Source: Sepiola atlantica
Taxonomy: Eukaryota; Mollusca; Cephalopoda; Sepiida; Sepiolidae
Assembly (NCBI GenBank): GCA_963556195.1
Contig: OY744525.1
Coordinates: 59,880,328 to 59,944,327 of the forward strand
Length of the DNA: 64,000 nt
Reading direction: 5' to 3'
The notes under the pieces are model-generated. The model did no database searches. It saw only the letters and a program-made list of their open reading frames with translations, and was not told the DNA's origin. This document shows positions 10,280-23,200 of this stretch, one piece after another; the stretch's first letter is position 1, and each line of letters starts with the position of its first letter. Position numbers and translations under genes: made by a program.

Positions 10280-10417
10280 AAAAGAGTGATAAATATGCGA
10301 CGATTGTCCAAATCTTTTTTATTCTATCTCTAAAATTGCTCTATCTCGTATATTGAGCTAAACTCCTTCACAATAGGTTCCATCTACTAAAAGTTTTACT
10401 TTTGGTTTATATTTGAT

Positions 10418-10464
<47 letters not shown>

Positions 10465-11689
10465 TTACTTAACCTTATATAAAGAGAGATAAGAGGTTAA
10501 GAGCCGGAGTTTAAATGTCGTATATTTTATTTAAACAATTTTTAAAATCATTACTGAAGTCAGTATCAACACAAAACCTTTTCTTTTCATATAATACTAG
10601 CTGGAACACCCGTCTGAGGACGGATACTTAATAGTGAGACAACCTTACACTATTTAATAATTGCAAAAGTTCAAATCCTTAACATAATTCAAATCAATGC
10701 ACATTCAAAAATAAAAAAGAACATTGCTATGAGGAACATCGTGCACAAATAGAACTTACACAACTGCATATTTGTTTTTTTGAAAACATACTATCTGACC
10801 CAACCTGACGTTGCCCGGGAGTATCTGCCATTTTTACTGTTTACCAAAATATCATTTTTAAAATTATCAGACGTCTTTTCAAAATTACGTTCTAACCTGT
10901 TATTTTTTTAAAATCTTAAATTTATAAATAATAAGAGGTTAAGCGCTGGAGTTTAAGTGCTGTATATTTTATTTAAACATTAAGAACTGCAAAAAGAAAA
11001 TCGGAAAACTTTTAAAATTGGTCCGTTAATGTAGACCATGATTCTAGAAAAATTACTTATCTTAAAGAGTTTAGAAGCGATCAGAAGCTATAAAGCCGTT
11101 AAAAGGATTTTGAAATTTGACCAATTATAGAGATATGCTGAAATCGTATAAGATGGATATTAGACAAGGTGATATCTATGGCAGCCTAAAAGTAGTTACA
11201 GGGCAGAAACAAACAAACATACACCCCATATCAGTGCTAGTGTCAGACACAAGATCGGTTTTTAATGTAGGGAAACTCTTACTTGCTCCAAAAATTTTAA
11301 TTGCCCCAGTCTAGAAAGATTTCTTATTCACTAACCAAGGACATAACAGATGAAGTGTCGTATCAGAACAGATACTACACTTTGAATTATTTATTTGCAA
11401 AAAATATAACGGTTACATTTGGAACAAATTAGGCACAAGGCCATTAAAAGTGTGGGATAAATAGAGTTGTTAGTCATGCTCTGTCTGCTATAACATATTT
11501 GTCTATTCTACTCTTGGCTAGAAACAAGTAATATGAGAAGTTATGAGCCCTTTTGTTTATTTGTTTCTTACAAAACATACTGCTCCTTAAACCTCCCACT
11601 AACCCTAAGTCCGTGTGAACAAAAATAATTCACAAAATAATCAAAAGACAACTGATTTGCTAAATAATCTGCATTGATAAAATTTTATC
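10280..11689. other. Gene-free stretch with old repeats
   Basis: It contains (AT)n at 10421-10460, a direct repeat of about 60 bp (10485-10545 and 10930-10985, with AAGAGGTTAAG and GTATATTTTATTTAAAC), a GACGTTGCCCGGG segment near 10805, and on the minus strand a 22-bp match to the U2 5' region at 11362-11383. No gene is supported. Confidence 0.6.
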
Positions 11690-12115
11690 CACAAATTTGA
11701 TAAAACAATTTAGTATAACCGACATGAATTGTTTTAAAGCAAATACACTTGGGATATTAGGCAAAAACAATTATTTTCTTTACCTATCAATTTGTGACCT
11801 ATTTGCGTTAAAACAATTAACATTTCATAGAAGTTATGAGCCTTTAAAGTTTGCATAGATATCGATTCTGAAGAAAATAGACATCCTTGTTTGCGTTACT
11901 GACTAAAAAAAAAGATGGCTACTTTGCTCAGAATCGGTATTTACGCGGACTTAAAAGGCTTATAACCGTTATTAAATGTTAATGTTTTGGTGCAAATATG
12001 TCACAAATGTGTAGGTAAAGCTGAATAAATGTTTATTTCAATAATCTCACAAGTGTATTTCCTTTAAATTTATTCATGTCGTTAATAGTGATGATTACAC
12101 AGGAAAAAATTTATA
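11690..12115. repeat. Large imperfect inverted repeat
   Basis: Arms of about 165-180 bp (11700-11876 and 11925-12105) pair with scattered mismatches and a 48-nt loop. Matching blocks include CTTTACCTA, TTTGTGAC, AACATTTAATA/TAAATGTTAA and GACATGAAT. Confidence 0.7.
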
Positions 12116-12251
12116 TTTGAAAAATTAAAAAAATAAGTAAACATCAGCACAATTCACACAACAAATTACTAAGGCGAATTATTTGCCCCTCACCGCTTGC
12201 AAAGTCAGACTAAACTAATCGCTAAAATTTGCAAGCCAATTTTACAACTCG

Positions 12252-12255
12252 TTGC

Positions 12256-12347
<92 letters not shown>

Positions 12348-12446
12348 TATACTATTGTTATTTGTGGTAGTAGTAGTAGTATTTTTACTACACAGACGGT
12401 TATAATTATTAGAATTGGTAGTAGTAGTAGTAGTAGTAGTAGTAGT
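12252..12446. repeat. (TTA)n and (TAG)n trinucleotide tracts
   Basis: About 30 TTA units at 12256-12346, followed by two (TAG)n tracts (about 12367-12380 and 12418-12446). Confidence 0.95.
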
Positions 12447-12802
12447 AATTTTCAAAAACAATTTCTTTTTTCTCCCAAATGTTTTTTCAGGGTGTTCACG
12501 TATAATCAACTAAAAAAAAGTGGCATCTCTTTTATGGAAAGAGAGAGGGAATTATTTAGCTGAGGGTTCTCATCTACAATAATAGCGAGACTTTTTTTCT
12601 CGTTACTCAATCCGAAACACACACAGCCCAAAAGTTTTTTTTTTTTACTTTTCTGGTTGCTGTTTTATATTAACATTGTGAGGTCCAGACAACCATCTAC
12701 AGCAAATGATTCAATAGTTCAAGGTTGGGGCATGGAATTTCTCAAGTTAATTTGCTTTCCCGGTCAGCACCGGGACACGGGTCAGCTAATATTAAATAAA
12801 GT

Positions 12803-12804
12803 GT

Positions 12805-12859
<55 letters not shown>

Positions 12860-13021
12860 GTAAGCAGTATTATTATTATTATTATTATTAGATTGGAATG
12901 AATATCCAGAAAAAGGAAAGAGTCAAAGAATCATATAGAGAGAAAGAGAGTGATTGAAATTGATCTATTACTATATCTCTCTAAAGGAAAACTATAACCG
13001 AAAGAGAAAGATAGAGAGCGA

Positions 13022-13061
<40 letters not shown>
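12803..13061. repeat. (CT)n, (ATT)n and (GT)n microsatellites
   Basis: (CT)n at about 12803-12854, (ATT)n at 12868-12890 and (GT)n at 13025-13061. Confidence 0.95.
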
Positions 13062-13065
<4 letters not shown>

Positions 13066-13189
13066 AGTAGAATTAATTTCGGCGATCTGTGCTGGAAATA
13101 AATACGAACAAGACAGAAATGTCTTTTTTTCTGATTAGAAACTCCCCCATCACTCTGTTTGTCATAGCATGATACCTTGCAGCAACTTT

Positions 13190-13515
13190 TTTTTTTTTTT
13201 TTTTTTTTACTTTAGTTCGCCCCAAACAAGGCACAATGCCACTGAGACGTAAGGGGCTACTGTAAATTAGGGGCATCCTAAGTGGGGAGTTGTGCAGCAA
13301 GATACTTGTTCACATTACATTTAAACTTCTGTGTGTTAGTACAATCAGGGAAACGAGAAGCAGGAAATGGATGCCAAAGGCTACTAGTTAAAGTAGAAAG
13401 CACTATGGCATCTGGAGATCTTAACGGTGAAGGTGTAGGATCTTGCTGACCGCAGGTTGATTTTAGGTATTTATGTAGAGGAAGCATCAGTGCAGCAATT
13501 TGCTGGAACACGTTC
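13190..13515 (-). pseudogene. 3' end of a non-LTR retrotransposon
   Basis: The minus-strand frame ends in ...CTNTQKFKCNVNKYLAAQLPT and a stop. A 3' UTR with ACTTAGGATGCCCCT and CTCAGTGGCA...GCCTTGTTT follows, then an A-rich tail at 13191-13208. The same terminus closes the LINE at 24823-26690, so both are one family. Only the extreme C-terminus survives here. Confidence 0.75.
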
Positions 13516-13659
13516 CATTAAAAAACTTGTAAAACAAGCACAGGGATGCAACATTGCAGCGATGGGACAGAGGCTGGAGCTTGTTTTATAGTGTAAAACC
13601 TATTAGATTAGAGGCTCTTTTTTTGGATCCTGTCCAAGAGGGAGAGGTTAGTGGTTGGT

Positions 13660-13990
13660 GCCCCAGCCCAGATGTGACAATACTCCATTCATGGGCGAAT
13701 GCTGATTATGCAAGAGATGCAATGCAGAGTAAAAATTTAAAGATACAGAGGAGGAGAATACATCACTCCATGTATATGGATGACTTGAAATTACTAGCAG
13801 AAAGAAAAAAAGGAGCTAGAAACACGAATAGACAAGTAATAAGTAATAAGAGAATAAATAGATGCGCTAATAATACTCCAGCATTCTGAAGGCAGACCCC
13901 ATCAACTCAACAGAGATGAGAATGATAATAAAAAGAGAGTACCTCAGAAGAACCAGAAAACATAGTTGACTCAAAATCATCAGGAGTTAT
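13660..13990 (+). pseudogene. Reverse transcriptase fragment with YMDD box
   Basis: The frame includes DVTILHSWANADYARDAMQ and RRRIHHSMYMDDLKLLAERK, the catalytic YMDD block of a non-LTR reverse transcriptase. Frame-shifted REYLRRTRK-like residues continue to about 13970. It resembles the RT of LINEs with a restriction-like endonuclease, such as the remnant at 46030-46640. It is truncated at both ends. Confidence 0.7.
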
Positions 13991-15227
13991 CTACTGTGAA
14001 TTATACTGAGCAACGAGAGAATGCACTCTCCGATTTTTCTAAAATCAAGAATATATCTAATTTCACCCACATGTGAATTTAGAAACTGGATTTATTTTCT
14101 TTCTGGATTAGAAGCCTAGGTGATCGGACGTGGCTCCGGTCGTCTGGCCATCTCAGTGTGGCTTTCACAAACCGTTATTACAGTCATCTTTAGACCCCCT
14201 ATTCTGGTAACAATCGTAGGATCTCAGAACATCATCAATTAAATGTAAGTCGCATTTATTTATACATTCTCCATGCATGTCTCTCACTATTCGTTGACCC
14301 TGGAAATACATGTTATTTATCGATTGTGTTGGGACATAAGTGTATACTTTCATATAATAATTATGTCTTTAGTTTTCACTCTTTTATGTATTATGTTTCG
14401 TTTATCCTTCTTATGTTTGCGTTGGCAAAACTGTCTCTGAGAGAATACATTTGTATACATAGAATTTGAAAACTACCTTGATACCAATATTGTAGGAGCA
14501 CTAGGAACAGTTCTGATAAATCTGGATTAAAGATGAGAGATAAATTAGAATCAAAGTGACGATGACACCATAAAAACGACTGAACTGATGAAAGCCGAAG
14601 TAGTAAGAAAAATCCCTGCATGCAGAAACCAACCACATAGCCAGATAACTTTGACAAACAACAGGTAAGTTGAAATAAAGTAGCACTTCCTAAACGCAAC
14701 TAGAAATATAGAAGGACCATCGTAAGACGAACTAAAACTACATACGTAGATATACAAGAAAAATACTATAATCTGAACCCCCTCTAAAAAATTGAAAATG
14801 CATCAGCAAAAACTCAATGGTAAACGGCTTGTGTGAGAACACAACCAAACTTGCACTGATGATCGAAAGAAACGGACAGTACTTGAAATCTGTGAAGACT
14901 TATCAGTTAGACTAAAAAAATTATTGGCCATTTGGCTAGGAACAAAGTGTAGTATCTGTTCTGATACTACACTTCGGCTGTTCTGTTCTCTGTCGATGGA
15001 GGAGCGATCCTTCTAGATTGACGCAATTTTAATTTTTGTCCCAATCCAGGGTGCCAGTTTTTTGGAGAACTGAAGTTTGTTCACATTAAAAACCGACCGT
15101 GTAATTATATTACGATTTAATTTCTTTGAAAAAAAATATTTTATCCACCTTGGAACATTTTTCAACATAGCAGCAGCAGCTCTCTGTTATTAAAATCAGT
15201 ACAAATAACACTGTTTCCTCTCTGTCT
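13991..15227. other. Gene-free stretch with a U2-like fragment
   Basis: No coding region is recognised. Bases 14924-14963 resemble the U2 snRNA 5' end (TTGGCCATTTGGCTA, AGTGTAGTATCTGTTC) and are followed by a short inverted echo, GATACTACACTT. Confidence 0.55.
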
Positions 15228-15230
15228 TTA

Positions 15231-15365
15231 TAGTCCAGTCAAAATGTGGCTGAACCTCAAACTAATTGCTAACAAAGGTTTTTAACTTGGATATTGGGCA
15301 GATAAAAAAAAGTTTACCAAAATTAGCCTTGCGGAAAAGGGTCAACGGGCGCCATCTTTAAAAAT
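15231..15365 (+). repeat. Left terminal inverted repeat
   Basis: Shares GGCTGAACCTCAAAC, TTGCTAACAAAGGTTTT, ATTGGGCA, GTTTACCAAAATTAGCCTT and GCGCCAT with the reverse complement of 19890-20048. The differences are small indels and substitutions. Confidence 0.85.
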
Positions 15366-15865
15366 CCAACTTAACAATATTAAAATTTTGAGACATAAAA
15401 TTCCTGACATTTCCTGACAAGTATGTCCATTATTCCTGACAATTACTGACAAAAATAAATGTTTTTCCTGACAAAAAAACTTTATTTAATTAGAAATAAA
15501 AAAAAAAATTTTTGCATGAAAACCCACACAGGACCCACCCTAAGACAGCTTGACATTTTCATGGTGGTTTAAATTGTAATGATAAACTAACACCAGAAAA
15601 TGACTAGCCCCTGCCATTGTTTTCATGCTTTTTTTTTTAATTTCTTATACAAATATGAATATAAAAGGTACAAAAACAGACTAAGTAGCCTTTTTCAAGG
15701 CAACAATTGTCACATTAATTCTTGACATTTTATAAAAAATAGGTACAAAATAAGTACAATTTACAATAAAGGAATGATCAGTTGGTCGAATGCTGGGGCA
15801 AGGCTCTTGCATAACCACCACAGAACAAGTTCATGAACGGACCAAAGAACATTTCTTGTCAAGAA

Positions 15866-17262
15866 CTAGTCAAAGGTAACTTCATCATCATCAAGATCTG
15901 GCTGTGGTGAGTTGCTGCAGTGTAGGCCTTTGCAATTACCACACAAGTTTGAACAGTCAATGCCATGTTTCCTGCAACTGCATCTTGCTGTAGTACACCC
16001 TGAAGTACAGTTACACCTAATTATAGCCAACAAACTTACAGGACCACCTGGCAAGTCAATCTTGATTGGTTGTAATTTACCATCTGAAAGTTTCCATCCC
16101 CACTCGTCAGGTTTTAGCTGGTTTCTACATTTCCATTCCTGAATTTGGGAGTAAACTCGAAGGCTGTGGAATTTCGTAGCTGCTCTTGTTGGTGGTAATG
16201 ATTTGGCCTCAACATACTTTGAGCTTTTTGCAACCTTTTCCTTTAAACGCCTCAGTTGGAGATGATTGATGTTTTCCCCATCATTACCATTGTACAGGCA
16301 CACTAAAGCCTTCTCCCCAGCTTCAATAACCTCTTCTGCACTGCTATCCTTGCCAAACACTTCTGCCAGTTTGAGGAAGTTTCTATTGTTCATCACCTTT
16401 CGAAGGGATGCTGTCTTCCCAATTCCATAAACACTGGATGTAGAATTACAACCCAGTAGTGCATGGATGAAAAAAATGTTAGAACAGACCACATCTCCCA
16501 AACCAAAAATTTCATCATCTCTTTGATGTTCCAGACTTTCACACTTTTTGCACTATCCTTTGGTTGTGGCATGAAGATGTTGTAACCATCATCTCTATTG
16601 GCATGATAACATAGAAAGACCAATAGGTCAGTGTCATCTGCTATCAAAATGGTTTCTCCTGTCTGTGCCAGTTCTAGAGCAGTCTTCACAACCAATATGT
16701 CAGTGTCTCCAGATGCATGGACTACTTTACAACCTGCTTCCTCCAAACTCTTTCCCAGCAAGTTGATGAACAATTGTTTTTTTTCTAGATTAGCTAGGAA
16801 AACATCCTGTTTTAGTTTGAACATCATAAAAAAGAGGTCAGTGACACATTAACACCAACAGAGCCCCATTCTCGGCATCGGTGAGTTGCGTCTTTAATGG
16901 ATGAACCACTTTCATACCCATCAAAGACAATGCATGCTTTTCCATATCTAGTTGTGACATATCTGCGGTATTGGGCACAGATCTCATCAAATGTGTGACC
17001 TTTTTGCCATGAGAAGCCTTGAAGTACTGCTCCACCATCTACGAAATACTGTGGATCTGAAAACTGTGGACATGATTGTACAGGGGAAGTCAGTTCCCAT
17101 ATTGTGTCTGCCAAAGTCGCGGTAGTCTGAAAGAATCAAAAAGTGCAGGTGGGTAACCACAAAGCTCATACTAGAAATGTTCTTGCTGAATTGAGGGTTC
17201 ATTGGTAGATAGCACACACAGTCTCTGAAATAGGAGTTGTGGATCAGTCTCAACTGCTTCAT
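15866..17262 (-). pseudogene. XPG/FEN-like nuclease plus CXC domain, frameshifted
   Basis: This is the C-terminal half of the transposon protein in at least three frames. Upstream residues end in CGYPPALFDSFRLPR, then the frame shifts near 17115. Segment 16824-17114 has KACIVFDGYESGS, like the XPG N-terminal VFDG block. A shift near 16827 leads to SGDTDILVV and ADDTDLLVFLCYH, like the acidic XPG-I motif. Another shift near 16500 leads to HALLGCNSTSSVYGIGK, like the helix-hairpin turn of FEN1. The last 211-residue frame (15866-16501) ends in a Cys-rich CXC-type block (CNCTSGC, CSCRKHGIDC, CGNCKG, C) and an acidic tail. The nuclease fold and CXC domain suggest DNA cleavage and DNA binding during transposition. 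This copy is inactive. Confidence 0.75.
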
Positions 17263-17530
17263 CGTTGCTGAGCGAAACTTTTAACCCAAGCATAATTGCC
17301 TGATCCTTTCTTTTAAAAGTGTACTTATGGACATTTTCTCAAACCATTGAAGCTATGATTGCCTCTCCTATGGAATTTGCTCTGTCCACATTCAACTTTT
17401 TGTCTCCATTTACTTCACTTGAAATGCTGTGAATGGACGGATCTTCCATGAAAGGATCATATGTCTGGAGAAACGCAAGGAGCTTCCATGTATCCCTTAC
17501 ATCTCGCTCTTTTCTTGCTGAAGTAACCTC

Positions 17531-19659
17531 CTAGTGCCGGTCACGAGTGCCATAATGAATGCCTGCTAGTTCTTGCATTGTAAACTTGATTTCAGCGCAT
17601 GCTGGCAGTGATAGCGTCCAAGCCAATCGTTGAATTTTGTCTATTCCTCTGCCATGAGTAAGACCTCCAGACGTCTTCATGCTTCTCATTAGCACCTGCT
17701 CAATAACCAGATCTGTCGACAAGCCAGCCCAGTAGCGATCACTCCGTCTAATCACATGGAATCCTTCAGAAAATTTCTGGTACACTTCAGAATGGGTTTT
17801 CAGCAGCCTCTCATCTGTGTATGGAGCCCACCAAGTCACAAGACAAATGATTTCAGGTGACTGGAACTAGGCTGTGACTCGACTATCATCATTGCTTTGT
17901 ACCAAAGTGGTTGATCGAATGTTAGAGTTGGTGTAATGTTGTTTTTCCTGGCTAAATCACATAACGTTGAGTACACGCAGGTTGGGTTACCAGGGTCCAT
18001 GTCGATCATTGGCAAAAAAACTGTGGCTGATTTCCCAAGATATGTTCCTTTGTGCACTGACTGCATAAGGCCTGACCATGCAGGTCTGGATGGATGTGAA
18101 ATTAGTGAAATCTCAACATTAGCAGTGTAATCGACAACTTTCATGGGATGGAGCTCTTTAAATGTCACTGGTGGTTTGTTGGTGTGTTGTGAATCTAGGT
18201 ACTTGATATTGATCCTTCCAACCCTTGTTATATCTTCTGAAAGGACTTGGATCCTTAGAACTGGTTTTGCTTTAACTTTCCCTGGCATAAAAGATGCTAT
18301 GATGCCCATATCGTGGAATGTGTTGAATCCATTAATACTCCTTACATTATGGTCCACATTATCAGCTATGAACTGCACAAATTCAGTTTCAACAGGGATG
18401 AGAATTTCAGCGCCATGAACAAGAGCAGCACTTCTTTCGAATTTCTGGACTTGGAAGTAAGATGAAGAGAAGCCATGCTTATTCAGAGTGTCAATTAAGA
18501 ACCTCGATCCAAATTGGTCATGCATTTCCACTGCTAAACCAAACTGCAAAGGTGCAAGGAGAACTCTGGGTCTAGCAGCCTGCATTATCGCTTGACCAAC
18601 TGATGCAAGTTTCAAATCATTGTCCTTGCTTGCAAATATCTTCCTGAGAAAGGTCAACAATGTTTTAGGAACATATTCAAGAATCACATCCTGTTCAAGA
18701 TCATTCTTAGACAGGTAATATTCTGAACTTGTCTGGATACGTTTAATGTCATTCTTGATAAGGTTGGCTGCCGTCTCTATGATTCTAATGGCTTCTGATT
18801 CTGAATTGTCTGTTGAGCGGCTCTGTGCATAGAATTCATGGAGAATACATTTTGCTGTACTTAAGAATGTAACAACATTATGTTTCCCATTAATTTCGGC
18901 CACAATGATTTTGTCTTTGAAATGTTCTAACAATCGAGATTTCATGTATGAGAGACTGTATGGTTCAAAGCCAGTGTCCTCAGGAATTTCCTCCATTTTT
19001 TTAACAAGATCGACAATAGTGAGTTGCTCCTCGTCATTTTGCTGCAAATATTTAGCAACTTCCAGAAATGCTTGCTTTCTCTCTGAATCTTCTGGTCTAC
19101 CATGGTTTTGTTTCTTAGAAGAATCAGCAGAAGAAAATGCCTTAGGAATGTTTTTATTGAAATCAAAGTTTGCAAAACATGTTCTGTGATAACGTGCTTC
19201 TTCTGAAACAAGGTCAGCTACATAATCTATTCTACCTTTAAAAGTGGATGCTTAGCCATCATTTTTTCGGACTTTCTCACAAACTTTTAACACTCTGTCC
19301 TTAAACTCGATAGTTTCTACATGGGAAACATAAACACATCTTTTCTTTCTATCAGATTTTGCTCCAGAACCACAAAAAAGACAATATTCCTTAAAGTTAA
19401 ACACACATAAAGAGCAGCTTGCACGGGATAGAATTTCTATCATGGATGGACCTGTTTTTACGGTCAATTTCTATGTATTTAGGTTGATCCAATGCTGTCT
19501 GCATTTCTTGTGAAAACGTTGACCAATCTGAATTATGACCTTCTCTCCACATTTTTCAGAAGCTCTGTTAATGGAATCAATGCCCTTCTGTCTGACGATG
19601 AATGTTTCTTCATTACTGGACAGTTCATTGTTGCAAATAGCACACTTGTCAGCATCCAT
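17531..19659 (-). pseudogene. Academ-like transposase with N-terminal zinc finger
   Basis: A single frame starts MDADKCAIC at 19659. It has a Cys-rich N-terminus (CAICNNEL, KKCRQHW, CSLC, CLFC, then YHRTC), which looks like paired zinc-binding knuckles. In-frame stops TAG (19471-19473) and TAA (19252-19254) interrupt it. The frame then runs 403 codons from 19047 with EFVQFIADNVDHNVRSINGF, where the Asp of ADNVDHN is a plausible catalytic residue, and VESQPSSSHL before TGA at 17836-17838. The next block starts VTWWAPYTDERLLK and includes FHVIRRSDRYWAGLSTDLVIE, but the segment I would expect between them is missing, which suggests an internal deletion at about 17840. Further stops follow at 17531, about 17337 and about 17174. 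Confidence 0.7.
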
Positions 19660-19889
19660 AATTATCGGTACTTCACTTTGACCAACCTGAAATTAGAATA
19701 TGACAGAATATTAAGCTCCTGCAGTAATACATCAAAAGAGACCAAAATAAGGCATAAGAAGTTATAATTATATTTAACTTTATGAAAACTGTTGGTTTGA
19801 TCCAATTTCACATTGCTACATTTGGTATTTTTGAAGATGAATTTACAGAAATGGAGTTGAGAGAGGGGAGGCTAGAATCGGCGGCAATC

Positions 19890-20048
19890 TTTAAAAATGG
19901 CGCCGTTGACCACTTTCCGCAAGGCTAATTTTGGTAAACTTTGTTTTATCTGAAAGAGAGGTTATTCATGCCCAATATTCAAGTTTAAAACCTTTGTTAG
20001 CAATTTGTTTGAGGTTCAGCCAAAAAATCAGCTAGATTGACTGGACTA
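19890..20048 (+). repeat. Right terminal inverted repeat
   Basis: Inverted counterpart of 15231-15365, about 20 bp longer because of a small insertion near the GAAAGAGAGGTTATTC segment and a CAGCTAG insertion near the tip. Confidence 0.85.
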
Positions 20049-20289
20049 TTAAGGCAGTACAATAGTTCAGTTATAATAATGATGACAATAATAATAACTC
20101 ACCAACTTGATGTCTGTGTTCCTGTTTCTTTCATTTTATTCACTGATTGACTGTATTTATGGCTGTAAGAGTAAACCCTGAAAGTAAAACATTAACAGTA
20201 TTTAATAAGTTGTATGAGTATTCTTTGATGCTGTTGGTATATAAAGGAAGGGGTGGGATTCCTTTACTCTTGCATTTCAAAATTTCTAA

Positions 20290-23200
20290 AACTTTTTTTC
20301 TCGTCAGTAGTTCTGTCACAATTAATTTTGAAATAGCATTTTCGGTGGTTGGTCACACTTACATTTGAAATAGTACTTTCATTAGTTTGTCATGCTGATG
20401 TTTTAAATACAATTTTCGTAGGTCTGTCACGAAATAAATTTTTAAACAAATGTTTGAAATAACATTTGCGCAAGTGTGCCCCTTAAGTATTAAATAGCAT
20501 TTTGTTGGTCTGCCTACCTAAAGTTTGAAAAAGATTTGTTTTTAGTCTGTCAGGCCCACGTTTACGTTTTAAATAGTATTTTTTTTCGGTCTGTCATGTT
20601 TATTTTTGGAATAGCATTTTGGGGGAATCTGTTACGTTTTGGGTCTGAAATAGAAATAGCATTTTCGTCGATCTGTAACACTTACATTTGAAATAGTATT
20701 TTCGTCAGTCTGTAACACTTACATTTGAAATAGTATTTTCGTCGATCTGTAACACTTACATTTGAAATAGCATTTTCGTCAGTCTGTAACACTTACATTT
20801 GAAATAGTATTTTCGTCGATCTGTAACACTTACATTTGAAATAGTATTTTCGTCAGTCTGTAACACTTACATTTGAAATAGTATTTTCGTCGATCTGTAA
20901 CACTTACATTTGAAATAGTATTTTCGTCAGTCTGTAACACTTACATTTGAAATAGCATTTTCGTCGGTCTGTAACACTTACATTTGAAATAGTATTTTCG
21001 TCAGTCTGTAACACTTACATTTGAAATAGCATTTTCGTCGATCTGTAACACTTATATTTGAAATAGCATTTTCATCGGTCTGTAACACTTACATTTGAAA
21101 TAGCATTTTCGTCGATCTGTAACAATTACATTTGAAATAGCATTTTCGTCGATCTGTAACAATTACATTGGAAATAGCATATTAGTTGGTCTGTAACACT
21201 TACATTTGAAATAGAATTTTCATCGGTCTGTAACACTTACATTTGAAATAGCATTTTCATCGGTCTGTAACACTTACATTTGAAATAGCATTTTCGTCGA
21301 TCTGTAACACTTACATTTGAAATAGCATTTTCGTCGATCTGTAACACTTACATTTGAAATAGCATTTTCGTCGATCTGTAACACTTACATTTGAAATAGC
21401 ATTTTCATCGGTCTGTAACACTTACATTTGAAACAGCATTTTCGTCGATCTGTAACACTTACATTTGAAATAGCATTTTCGTCGATCTGTAACACTTACA
21501 TTTGAAATAGCATTTTCGTCGATCTGTAACAATTACATTTGAAATAGCATTTTCGTCGATCTGTAACAATTACATTTGAAATAGCATTTTCGTCGATCTG
21601 TAACACTCACATTTGAAATAGCATTTTCGTCGATCTGTAACAATTACATTTGAAATAGCATTTTCGTCGATCTGTTACAATTACATTTGAAATAGCATAT
21701 TAGTCGGTCTGTAACAATTACATTGGAAATAGCATTTTCGTCGATCTGTAACAATTACATTTGAAATAGCATATTAGTCGGTCTGTAACAATTACATTTG
21801 AAATAGCATTTTCATCGGTCTGTAACACTTACATTTGAAATAGAATTTTCATCGGTCTGTAACACTTACATTTGAAATAGCATTTTCATCGGTCTGTAAC
21901 ACTTACATTTGAAATAGCATTTTCATCGGTCTGTAACACTTACATTTGAAATTGCATTTTCATCGGTCTGTAACACTTACATTTGAAATAGAATTTTCAT
22001 CGGTCTGTAACACTTACATTTGAAATAGCATTTTCGTCGGTCTGTAACACTTACATTTGAAATAGCATTTTCATCGGTCTGTAACACTTACATTTGAAAT
22101 TGCATTTTCATCGGTCTGTAACACTTACATTTGAAATAGCATTTTCATCGGTCTGTAACACTTACATTTGAAATAGTATTTTCGTCAGTCTGTAACACTT
22201 ACATTTGAAATAGTATTTTCGTCGATCTGTAACACTTACATTTGAAATAGCATTTTCATCGGTCTGTAACACTTACATTTGAAATAGCATTTTCGTCGAT
22301 CTGTAACAATTACATTTGAAATAGCATTTTCGTCGATCTGTAACAATTACATTGGAAATAGCATATTAGTTGGTCTGTAACACTTACATTTGAAATAGCA
22401 TTTTCGTCGATCTGTAACACTTACATTTGAAATAGCATTTTCATCGGTCTGTAACACTTACATTTGAAATAGCATTTTCGTCGATCTGTAACACTTACAT
22501 TTGAAATAGCATTTTCGTCGATCTGTAACACTTACATTTGAAATAGCATTTTCGTCGATCTGTAACACTTACATTTGAAATAGCATTTTCATCGGTCTGT
22601 AACACTTACATTTGAAATAGCATTTTCGTCGATCTGTAACACTTACATTTGAAATAGCATTTTCGTCGGTCTGTAACACTTACATTTGAAATAGCATTTT
22701 CGTCGATCTGTAACAATTACATTTGAAATAGCATTTTCGTCGATCTGTAACAATTACATTTGAAATAGCATTTTCGTCGATCTGTAACACTCACATTTGA
22801 AATAGCATTTTCGTCGATCTGTAACAATTACATTTGAAATAGCATTTTCGTCGATCTGTTACAATTACATTTGAAATAGCATATTAGTCGGTCTGTAACA
22901 ATTACATTGGAAATAGCATTTTCGTCGATCTGTAACAATTACATTTGAAATAGCATATTAGTCGGTCTGTAACAATTACATTTGAAATAGCATTTTCGTC
23001 GGTCTGTAACACTTACATTTGAAATAGCATTTTCGTCGATCTGTAACAATTACATTTGAAATAGCATTTTCGTCGATCTGTAACAATTACATTTGAAATA
23101 GCATTTTCGTCGATCTGTAACACTCACATTTGAAATAGCATTTTCGTCGATCTGTAACAATTACATTTGAAATAGGATTTTCGTCGATCTGTTACAATTA

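Larger units (their letters stand above)
15231..20048 (-). mobile_element. Academ-like DNA transposon, full length, decayed
   Basis: The ends are TAGTCCAGTCAA at the left (15231) and its complement TTGACTGGACTA at the right (ending 20048), flanked by TTA (15228-15230 and 20049-20051), a 3-bp target duplication. TIRs extend about 135-160 bp. All coding remnants lie on the minus strand in the order zinc finger, transposase, XPG-like nuclease, CXC domain. Known Academ elements have 3-4 bp duplications, and one branch carries an XPG nuclease, which is why I favour that superfamily. The assignment is from memory of family traits. The copy has several stops, frameshifts and an apparent internal deletion, so it cannot move on its own. 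Confidence 0.75.

Noticed and set aside
12252..12563. Poly-Ile or poly-Asn frames
   Set aside because: Produced by the (TTA)n repeat. No other coding evidence.
17836..19047. 403-codon frame as a host gene
   Set aside because: It lies inside a TIR-bounded element and continues upstream and downstream in the same frame across stops, as a decayed transposase.
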